Assembly: GCA_002492295.1 (NCBI GenBank)
Contig: DKYC01000079.1
Coordinates: 13,389 to 19,475, forward strand
DNA from: Lachnospiraceae bacterium UBA7110
GTDB taxonomy: Bacteria; Bacillota; Clostridia; Lachnospirales; Lachnospiraceae
Length of the DNA stretch: 6,087 nt
Direction of reading: 5' to 3'
The position numbers and the translations under genes are program-made. Positions 1 through 4,725 of the stretch are shown here, piece by piece. Each line of letters starts with the position of its first letter. The stretch's first letter is position 1. A model generated the notes under the pieces. That model saw only the letters and a program-made list of their open reading frames with translations, did no database searches and had not been told where the DNA came from.

Positions 1-13
1 TATTTCATTTGGA

Positions 14-32
14 TGCCCATGTGCATAAAAAG
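14..32 (-). repeat. Copy 1 of a short motif also found in the rpsO-pnp gap (partial element)
   Basis: Plus-strand bases 14-32 match 2263-2281 at 17 of 19 positions (TGCCCATG, one change, GCAT, one change, AAAAG). Each copy lies directly after a minus-strand intrinsic terminator and includes its T-run. In the second copy the motif is one arm of a long hairpin. Here the opposite arm would lie beyond the left edge, so only half of the element can be seen. This may be a small dispersed palindromic repeat; its function is unknown. Confidence 0.45.
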
Positions 33-53
33 AACAGCCCATACAGGCTGTCC
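27..53 (-). terminator. Intrinsic terminator of pnp
   Basis: Read on the minus strand, GGACAGCC (53-46) pairs with GGCTGTTC (39-32), giving 8 bp with one G-U pair around a 6-base loop. Five T residues (31-27) follow. It begins 19 bases past the pnp stop codon, as expected for a Rho-independent terminator closing the rpsO-pnp unit. Confidence 0.85.
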
Positions 54-72
54 CTAAAAGTGTCGTTTATAT

Positions 73-2199
73 TCAGTTCTGTGCAACATCCTTCATTGAA
101 AAGCTGATTCTTCCCATTCTGTCCTTGCCAAGGCATACAACCGTCACCGTATCGCCAAGCGTAAGCACATCCTCAATATGGTTAATCCGCTCCTTTGCAA
201 TTTTCGAGATATGAACCATACCCTCTTTGCCGGGCGCAAACTCAATGAACGCGCCAAACTCCTTAATGCTTACGACCTTACCCTTAAATACCTGGCCTTC
301 CTCAAAATCCGTGGTAATAATGTTAATCATTTCACATGCCTTATCCATCATCGCCTGGTCCGTACCACAGATGCTCACGAAACCGTCATCGGAGATATCA
401 ATCTTCACACCGGTCTGGTCAATAATTGCATTAATTGTCTTCCCTCTCTGACCAACCACGTCGCCAATCTTCTCCGGGTCAATCCTTGTCTGAATAATCT
501 TCGGCGCATACTCGCCCACCGTAGGTCTTGGTTCCGCAATGCAGGGCAGCATAATCTCATTCAGGATATACATTCTCGCGTCCCTTGTCTTGGCAATCGC
601 TTCCTCAACAATCGGTCTTGTCAGTCCGTGGATTTTGATATCCATCTGGATTGCCGTAATACCGTCCTTCGTACCTGCCACCTTAAAGTCCATATCGCCA
701 AAGAAATCCTCAAGTCCCTGGATATCCGTCAATACAATGTAATCATCATCCGTATCCCCCGTCACAAGACCGCAGGAAATACCCGCCACGGGCTTCTTAA
801 TCGGTACACCCGCCGCCATCAGCGACATTGTCGATGCACAAATAGAACCCTGCGAAGTAGAACCGTTTGACTCAAATGTCTCCGAAACTGTACGGATTGC
901 ATACGGGAAATCCTCCTCAGAGGGAAGCACCGGCACAAGCGCCTTCTCCGCAAGCGCACCATGACCGATTTCACGACGTCCCGGTCCTCTTGAAGGCTTC
1001 GTCTCGCCGACAGAATACGACGGGAAATTGTAGTGGTGCATATACCGCTTGTTTGTCTCGTTCTCGTCAAGTCCGTCTATCCGCTGAACCTCAGACAGCG
1101 GGGCAAGCGTCGTTACCGTACAAATCTGCGTCTGTCCACGCGTAAACATCGCGGAACCGTGTACCCTTGGAATAATATCCGTTTCTGCTGCAAGCGGACG
1201 AATCTGCGTAATCTTTCTGCCATCCGGACGCTTGTGGTCCTTTAAAATCATCTTTCTGACTGTCTTCTTCTGATACTGGTAAATTGCTTCCCCAAGAATG
1301 GCAAGCCACTCTTCATTATCGGCAAAAGCTTCTTCCAGCTTTTCCGTAATCTTCCTGATATTTTCTTCCCTTACCTGCTTTTCATCCGTGAAGACCGCAA
1401 CCTCCATCTCCTCGGGAGGAACGATTTCCTTAATCTTTTCAAACATCTCCTCAGGAATTGCGCAGCTTGTATATTCATGCTTTGCTTTTCCTACTTCCGC
1501 AACAATCTGATTTATGAAAGCAATAATTGACTGATTAATTTCATGGCACTGGTAAATTGCCTCAATCATCTTATCCTCAGGAACCTCGTTCGCGCCCGCC
1601 TCAATCATAATCACCTTTTGGCTTGTCGAAGCGACCGTGAGCTGCATATCGCCGTTCTTCCACTGCTCCTGATTGGGATTTACGATAAACTCCCCGTCCA
1701 CAAGTCCCATCTGCGTCGTTGCGCAGGGACCGTCAAACGGAATATCCGATATCGAAGTAACAATCGCCGAACCAATCATCGCCACCAGCTCCGGACGGCA
1801 CTGCGGGTCAACGCTCATTACCATATTGTTTAACGTCACATCATTTCTGTAATCCTTCGGGAATAAGGGACGCATCGGACGGTCAATCACGCGGCTTGTC
1901 AGAATTGCATTCTCGCTCGCCTTTCCCTCTCTCTTATTAAAGCCTCCCGGTATCTTGCCTACCGAATAAAGCTTCTCCTCATACTCCACGGAAAGCGGGA
2001 AGAAATCAATCCCGTCCCTTGGCTTGTCCGATGCCGTCGCCGTACAAAGCACCGTCGTATCACCGTAATGCATCAGTGCCGCACCGTTTGCCTGTGCCGC
2101 CACCCTGTTGATGTCCACAGTGAGTGTCCGTCCTGCAAGCTCCATGCTGTATGCCTTGTAGGACTTATCCTTCTTTTCACTGAATGTCATGTATTCCAT
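73..2199 (-). CDS. pnp: Polyribonucleotide nucleotidyltransferase (PNPase)
   Basis: PNPase is a cytoplasmic trimeric 3'-to-5' exoribonuclease that degrades RNA by phosphorolysis to nucleoside diphosphates and can add tails in reverse. The 708 residues match the usual length (about 700-711). The order is a first RNase PH core (about 20-150), a helical linker (about 245-320), a second catalytic RNase PH core (about 325-555), a KH domain (about 565-630, GQRG loop at 583-586) and an S1 domain (about 634-703). Visible catalytic features are the GRREIGHG segment with R408-R409, the phosphate-binding S447-T448-S449, and D498, D504 and K506 in EDFFGDMDFK. In the first core, FNKREG (87-92) replaces the enterobacterial FFRREG. 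The start at 2199 is chosen because AAGGAG (2212-2207) sits 7 bases upstream; an in-frame ATG at 2190 is less well spaced. It lies downstream of rpsO. No convincing promoter of its own was seen, so readthrough from rpsO is likely. Confidence 0.98.
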   Translation of the reverse strand: MEYMTFSEKKDKSYKAYSMELAGRTLTVDINRVAAQANGAALMHYGDTTVLCTATASDKPRDGIDFFPLSVEYEEKLYSVGKIPGGFNKREGKASENAILTSRVIDRPMRPLFPKDYRNDVTLNNMVMSVDPQCRPELVAMIGSAIVTSISDIPFDGPCATTQMGLVDGEFIVNPNQEQWKNGDMQLTVASTSQKVIMIEAGANEVPEDKMIEAIYQCHEINQSIIAFINQIVAEVGKAKHEYTSCAIPEEMFEKIKEIVPPEEMEVAVFTDEKQVREENIRKITEKLEEAFADNEEWLAILGEAIYQYQKKTVRKMILKDHKRPDGRKITQIRPLAAETDIIPRVHGSAMFTRGQTQICTVTTLAPLSEVQRIDGLDENETNKRYMHHYNFPSYSVGETKPSRGPGRREIGHGALAEKALVPVLPSEEDFPYAIRTVSETFESNGSTSQGSICASTMSLMAAGVPIKKPVAGISCGLVTGDTDDDYIVLTDIQGLEDFFGDMDFKVAGTKDGITAIQMDIKIHGLTRPIVEEAIAKTRDARMYILNEIMLPCIAEPRPTVGEYAPKIIQTRIDPEKIGDVVGQRGKTINAIIDQTGVKIDISDDGFVSICGTDQAMMDKACEMINIITTDFEEGQVFKGKVVSIKEFGAFIEFAPGKEGMVHISKIAKERINHIEDVLTLGDTVTVVCLGKDRMGRISFSMKDVAQN

Positions 2200-2236
2200 C
2201 GCATATCTCCTTTTTCAAACTTATGTTCCGCTACTC

Positions 2237-2275
2237 ATGTGCAGTTGGGCAGGGTAGATTTCTGCCCATGCGCAT
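2237..2275 (-). promoter_or_regulatory. Long hairpin in the pnp leader
   Basis: Bases 2246-2252 (TGGGCAG) pair with 2262-2268 (CTGCCCA). After a 2-base bulge (2244-2245), 2237-2243 pairs with 2269-2275 (7 bp, one G-U in the RNA-like pairing). The 14-bp interrupted stem has a 9-base loop and no T-run of its own, so it is not a simple terminator. It lies between the rpsO terminator and the pnp ribosome binding site. Known precedent: in E. coli a stem-loop in the pnp leader is cut by RNase III and PNPase then represses its own synthesis. A similar role here is inference. Its right arm contains copy 2 of the repeated motif (2263-2281). Confidence 0.55.
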
Positions 2276-2281
2276 TAAAAG
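2263..2281 (-). repeat. Copy 2 of the short motif found downstream of pnp
   Basis: This stretch matches bases 14-32 at 17 of 19 positions. It spans the right arm of the pnp leader hairpin and the T-run of the rpsO terminator. The shared arrangement, terminator T-run followed by the same motif, argues against chance, but two copies are too few to define a repeat family. Confidence 0.45.
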
Positions 2282-2306
2282 GAGCGGATAACCTTACCCG
2301 CTCCTT
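2277..2306 (-). terminator. Intrinsic terminator after rpsO, probably leaky
   Basis: On the minus strand AAGGAGCGG (2306-2298) pairs with CCGCTCCTT (2287-2279). The stem can extend inward by about three further pairs to a small loop. Only four T residues (2280-2277) follow before AATGC. The stem is strong but the T-run is short, which would allow some readthrough into pnp. It begins 12 bases past the rpsO stop. The E. coli rpsO-pnp operon also has a partial terminator at this place. Confidence 0.85.
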
Positions 2307-2318
2307 CAAAACCGCTTA

Positions 2319-2585
2319 TTATTTTCTAAGACCAAGCTTTTCTATCAGAGCACGGTATCTCTCGATGTCGGTTTCCTTCAAATATCCAAGCAACCCACGT
2401 CTCTGACCTACCATTTTCAATAGACCCCTTCTTGAATGATGATCCTTCTGGTTATCTTTCAGATGCTCTGTAAGCTCCTGTATCCTTGCTGTCAATACTG
2501 CTATCTGCACCTCCGGTGAACCGGTATCGCCGGGTGTTCTTGCATACTCGTTAATAATTGCTGTTTTCTTTTCCTTTGAAATCAT
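2319..2585 (-). CDS. rpsO: 30S ribosomal protein S15
   Basis: S15 is a primary 16S rRNA-binding protein of the small subunit; it binds the central-domain three-way junction and helps assemble the platform. The 88 residues match the family length (88-89). Family hallmarks are all present: TGSPEVQIA at 21-29, the helix with LTEHLKDNQKDHHSRRGLL, then VGQRRGLLGYLK and a C-terminal basic GLRK. It is all-helical, with no signal peptide or membrane segment. GGAGGA at 2598-2593 lies 7 bases before the ATG, which fixes the start. It has its own promoter (2712-2740), a leader of about 120 bases and a terminator just downstream. pnp follows on the same strand, the conserved bacterial arrangement. S15 often represses its own translation through its leader; no known S15-binding structure was firmly identified here. 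Confidence 0.98.
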   Translation of the reverse strand: MISKEKKTAIINEYARTPGDTGSPEVQIAVLTARIQELTEHLKDNQKDHHSRRGLLKMVGQRRGLLGYLKETDIERYRALIEKLGLRK

Positions 2586-2705
2586 GTTCTAATCCTCCAA
2601 TAATTGTTCATTGCAACCGCCGGATACCAAGTACGGGCTGGAGCGTCCCTGCGCTGAGCATCGGCTGAGCTTCCTTATTTTTCCTGCGCGTCTCCCATAA
2701 CGCAC
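2586..2705 (-). promoter_or_regulatory. rpsO 5' leader, possible S15 autoregulatory region
   Basis: This is the expected untranslated leader between the rpsO promoter and its start codon. Visible structure includes a small hairpin (2636-2620 on the minus strand: CCG-TAC, 3-base loop, GTA, 2-base bulge, CGG), a direct repeat of GCTCAGC spaced 4 bases apart near 2660, and the ribosome binding site GGAGGA at 2598-2593. S15 leaders in several bacteria are structured and bind S15, but their structures differ between lineages. Calling this one an S15 operator is inference only. Confidence 0.3.
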
Positions 2706-2711
2706 TTAGAC

Positions 2712-2740
2712 AGTATACCACACAAAATCCGTAAATGCAA
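2712..2740 (-). promoter_or_regulatory. Sigma-A promoter for rpsO (and probably pnp)
   Basis: On the minus strand there is a -10 box TATACT (2717-2712) directly preceded by TGG, giving the extended -10 motif TGnTATACT. A -35-like TTGCAT (2740-2735) lies exactly 17 bases upstream. The -35 matches consensus at only three positions, but the extended -10 compensates for this. Transcription would start near 2705. Confidence 0.75.
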
Positions 2741-2744
2741 CCGC

Positions 2745-2765
2745 AAAATGATTTTTGTTCATTTT
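2745..2765 (-). terminator. Weak A/T-rich hairpin downstream of the protease gene
   Basis: AAAATGA (2745-2751) and TCATTTT (2759-2765) form a 7-bp stem with a 7-base loop, about 15 bases past the protease stop codon. It has only one G-C pair and no good T-run on the minus strand. It is at best a weak terminator, and no better one was found between the protease and rpsO. Protease transcripts may therefore continue into rpsO. The stem also sits just upstream of the rpsO -35 box. Confidence 0.22.
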
Positions 2766-2780
2766 TGTCCAAAAGCCTTT

Positions 2781-4274
2781 TTAAAGCGGCAGACTGTTCC
2801 GCAGGCACAGCGTCCCCCATCCTGCCTGGGAATTTGGTCTCTCGGGAGCTCCGGGGAGAACCTGTGTTCCTTTCACGAGCAGCGCTTTCAGCCGTTCCCC
2901 ATACAAAAAACGGTCATTTCCACGCACAATTCCCCATTCCATCATCAATGCCGCCGCCCCCGTCACAAAAGGCGCCGCAAAGGAAGTGCCTGACACCTTC
3001 TTATAGCCTCCGTTCGGAACAGGCACTGTGATGTCCACCCCCGGCGCCATAAGCTCCGGCTTCACATCCGCCACAATCTGTCCGCCCCCCACCGTATCGC
3101 TTCTTCCGCCGTCATAGCGGTAAACATATCCGCGTCCGGAAAAATCCGCATAGCTCCTCAAAGAGACATCATACGCTCCCACCGTAATGGCTCTTCTTGA
3201 CGTTGAGGGAATCGTAAGCGTCATCTCCGGTGTCGGAAGAAAGAAAACCGTTCCCCTGTTCCTCGCCGCATAGCTTGGCAGATAAAAACGGTACTCGCCC
3301 GTCACCACATCCACAGGCGACAGCACAATACGCCATACGCCGCTATTGACATAGGTATTTTGCGGAATCATATCCACAAAAACTTCCTGTGTCATACTAT
3401 AGGGAAGCGGTTCTCCCAAATAACACAACAGCATCGTATCCTCCAGCCGCTGTCTTACCGTCTGCGCCGCACTGTTTCCCGCCAGCTGGAATATAATCCG
3501 CTCTCCGGAAGGTGACACGAGTGTCATATTCATAATATCCTGCGCATACTTCCAAAGCTGTATACTAAGCCCTGTCTCATACTCCGCGACAGCAAGCTCC
3601 ACTGTCTTTTCCGTAAGCGCCACGCCTGCCGTATGTCCGTTTGACGATCCCTCATTCCCGCTTCCCACCACAATCACGCTGCGCCCGATTTCCGACGCGT
3701 TGTCAATAAACCTCTCCAAAAGCGAATTTCCCTGATGATCGCCATAAGTATTGCCAAAACTGATATTTATCGCCACCGGACGGTTCAGCTCCACGCCAAG
3801 CTTAACACAAAAATTAATTCCGCGCATAAGCTGTGTCGTACGCGGAAAACTGTCCGGCAGCGCCGCTCCAAGCTTTACCACAAGGATATCAGCCGCCGCT
3901 GCAACGCCGCTGTCCGTTCCCGCTGCAACCGCGGCGACCGCCGTGCCATGACCGGAATAGTCAAAAACCGGAACCTTTTTCTGCCCTTCTTCCCTGCCCA
4001 GTGAAAGCGCCTCGTCAATCATTTCCCTTGTATAGAGCACCCCCATATTATATCCCTGCGGCGGCAAAAGCCCCTCCTCTTCATTCGGCGTTGCACCCTG
4101 GTCCCAAATGGCCAAAATACGTGTTCTGTTTCCCCTGTCACGAAACTCGGGGAGAAAATAATCAATTCCACTGTCAAGTACTGCCACAATCACGCCCTCA
4201 CCCGTAAGGTACGGTTCCCGCTGTGTCACCTGTGTAATACACGAAGCAGTCCGCTCATACTCATTCATAAACAT
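2781..4274 (-). CDS. Csp-like S8 (subtilisin) family protease, catalytic unit without propeptide
   Basis: This is a serine endopeptidase of the subtilisin fold, 497 residues. The full catalytic set is visible: D34 in VAVLDSGID, H109 in SGHGTAVA, oxyanion N207 in GSGNEG and S431 in GTSFAAP, so activity is expected. A segment of roughly 230-350 separates the histidine/asparagine part from the serine part. It is consistent with the jelly-roll insert known from clostridial Csp germination proteases. There is no signal peptide and no membrane segment, so it should act in the cytoplasm, mother cell or spore. Relatives usually carry an N-terminal propeptide of about 95 residues ending in a YIEKPKRL-type motif. 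This one starts almost at the mature N-terminus (SCITQV at 11-16), and an in-frame TGA lies about seven codons upstream. AAGGA (4285-4281) is 6 bases before the ATG at 4274; a second ATG at 4268 is possible. A propeptide-like protein is encoded divergently at 4417-4719. The substrate is unknown; a germination role is possible but unproven. Confidence 0.93.
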   Translation of the reverse strand: MFMNEYERTASCITQVTQREPYLTGEGVIVAVLDSGIDYFLPEFRDRGNRTRILAIWDQGATPNEEEGLLPPQGYNMGVLYTREMIDEALSLGREEGQKKVPVFDYSGHGTAVAAVAAGTDSGVAAAADILVVKLGAALPDSFPRTTQLMRGINFCVKLGVELNRPVAINISFGNTYGDHQGNSLLERFIDNASEIGRSVIVVGSGNEGSSNGHTAGVALTEKTVELAVAEYETGLSIQLWKYAQDIMNMTLVSPSGERIIFQLAGNSAAQTVRQRLEDTMLLCYLGEPLPYSMTQEVFVDMIPQNTYVNSGVWRIVLSPVDVVTGEYRFYLPSYAARNRGTVFFLPTPEMTLTIPSTSRRAITVGAYDVSLRSYADFSGRGYVYRYDGGRSDTVGGGQIVADVKPELMAPGVDITVPVPNGGYKKVSGTSFAAPFVTGAAALMMEWGIVRGNDRFLYGERLKALLVKGTQVLPGAPERPNSQAGWGTLCLRNSLPL

Positions 4275-4298
4275 ATCCCATCCTTTTTCCTCTCATTT

Positions 4299-4327
4299 AT
4301 CATATGGATACCCGCCCCGCCTGTTGC
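4299..4327 (-). promoter_or_regulatory. Candidate promoter of the S8 protease
   Basis: On the minus strand TATGAT (4304-4299) is a five-of-six match to the -10 consensus. GCAACA (4327-4322), with three matches to the -35 consensus, lies 17 bases upstream. Transcription would start near 4292, leaving a leader of about 18 bases with the ribosome binding site. The weak -35 abuts the dyad at 4329-4344, which would suit an activator or repressor site. Confidence 0.4.
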
Positions 4328-4328
4328 A

Positions 4329-4344
4329 GATTTTCAGGAAAATC
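4329..4344. repeat. Perfect inverted repeat in the divergent promoter region (possible operator)
   Basis: GATTTTC, two bases, GAAAATC: two perfect 7-base arms with a 2-base spacer. It sits between the protease and the propeptide-like gene, directly upstream of the candidate protease -35 box and about 40 bases upstream of the plus-strand -10 boxes. The size and symmetry fit a site for a dimeric regulator that could control both genes. No regulator gene lies in the window. Confidence 0.4.
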
Positions 4345-4378
4345 CCCACACATGGCATGCGCACACAGAAAAACCGCA

Positions 4379-4391
4379 CATATACTATAAT
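4379..4391 (+). promoter_or_regulatory. Candidate -10 region for the propeptide-like gene
   Basis: The stretch holds overlapping boxes: TATACT (4381-4386) and a perfect TATAAT (4386-4391). No good sigma-A -35 box lies 16-18 bases upstream of either. CATATACTA (4379-4387) also fits the loose CATAnnnTA -10 pattern of the mother-cell sporulation sigma factors E and K. Which sigma factor is used cannot be decided from sequence. A start near 4390-4398 would leave a short leader before the ATG at 4417. Confidence 0.4.
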
Positions 4392-4416
4392 AAGGACAGG
4401 AAAGCGGACAAAAACA

Positions 4417-4719
4417 ATGCCAAACAACGCAAAACTGGAAAATCTTCTGAATTTGGCGCTTGCCGCCACTACCGAGGAAAAAGAAAAATCCCAGATTCTC
4501 GGGACAGGATACACCCCGTCCACAAGAACCTGGGAATTGATTGTCAAATACCACGGAAACCTTGAACAGCTCGCCTCTGATGTCATCAGCATCGAACCGC
4601 TCATCAACGGCTACTGCATCGCCATCGTGCGCGATGATTTCATCGAGGCATTCGCAGACCTCGACGAAGTGGAATACATCGAAAAACCCAAACGGCTCTA
4701 CTTTGATGCTTATATATAA
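4417..4719 (+). CDS. Stand-alone propeptide-like protein (inhibitor I9-like) of an S8 protease
   Basis: This 100-residue protein resembles the N-terminal propeptide that clostridial Csp-like S8 proteases normally carry fused to the catalytic domain. Visible signs are an N-terminal helix-like LENLLNLALAA segment, TWELIVKYHG (38-47) as a first strand, a helix NLEQLASDV, GYCIAIV (65-71), a helix around FIEAFADL and the closing VEYIEKPKRLYF (85-96). This order fits the beta-alpha-beta-beta-alpha-beta propeptide fold. The protein ends four residues after that motif, where the catalytic domain would begin in fused relatives. The 142-base divergent neighbour is just such a catalytic domain lacking its propeptide. 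Propeptides of this family act as folding chaperones and inhibitors and can work in trans, so a trans role is inferred. The start is set at 4417: upstream in-frame ATGs (4324, 4357) precede the -10 boxes. The ribosome binding site is weak (AGGA at 4398-4401 is far; GCGGA at 4404-4408 is poor). No signal peptide is seen. Confidence 0.82.
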   Translation: MPNNAKLENLLNLALAATTEEKEKSQILGTGYTPSTRTWELIVKYHGNLEQLASDVISIEPLINGYCIAIVRDDFIEAFADLDEVEYIEKPKRLYFDAYI

Positions 4720-4723
4720 GCAT
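4706..4723. repeat. Perfect 18-base palindrome at the convergent gene ends
   Basis: ATGCTTATA followed directly by its reverse complement TATAAGCAT covers the last codons and stop of the propeptide-like gene and most of the 6-base gap to the araA stop. TATAAGC recurs at 4731-4737, allowing alternative pairing (CTTAT at 4725-4729 with ATAAG at 4716-4720 or 4732-4736). It is A/T-rich with no clean T-run on either side, so it would be a weak bidirectional terminator or 3'-end stabiliser at best. Confidence 0.4.
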
Positions 4724-4725
4724 AC

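Noticed and set aside
178..870. Long plus-strand open frame inside pnp
   Set aside because: It is a shadow of the pnp coding frame on the opposite strand, has His/Arg/Asn-rich low-plausibility sequence, and shows no family motif or promoter.
2202..2204. Out-of-frame ATG between the pnp ribosome binding site and start
   Set aside because: It lies only two bases from the AAGGAG, too close for efficient initiation, and would encode five residues before a stop.
2608..2820. Small minus-strand open frame between rpsO and the protease
   Set aside because: It overlaps the protease 3' end and runs through the rpsO promoter and leader. It has no ribosome binding site and no recognisable motif.
3735..4207. 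Plus-strand open frames within the protease gene
   Set aside because: They are antisense to a gene with clear catalytic motifs, and their compositions (Pro/Ala/Arg-rich) are typical of shadow frames.
4324..4416. Longer N-terminus for the propeptide-like protein (ATG at 4324 or 4357)
   Set aside because: The extension covers the dyad and the -10 boxes, is rich in basic residues unlike the rest, lacks a ribosome binding site and has no counterpart in the propeptide fold.
4720..4725. Remnant of a second protease catalytic domain after the propeptide-like gene
   Set aside because: Only 6 bases separate its stop from the araA stop, so there is no room for a decayed catalytic domain. This favours a true stand-alone gene over a truncated fused protease at this spot.
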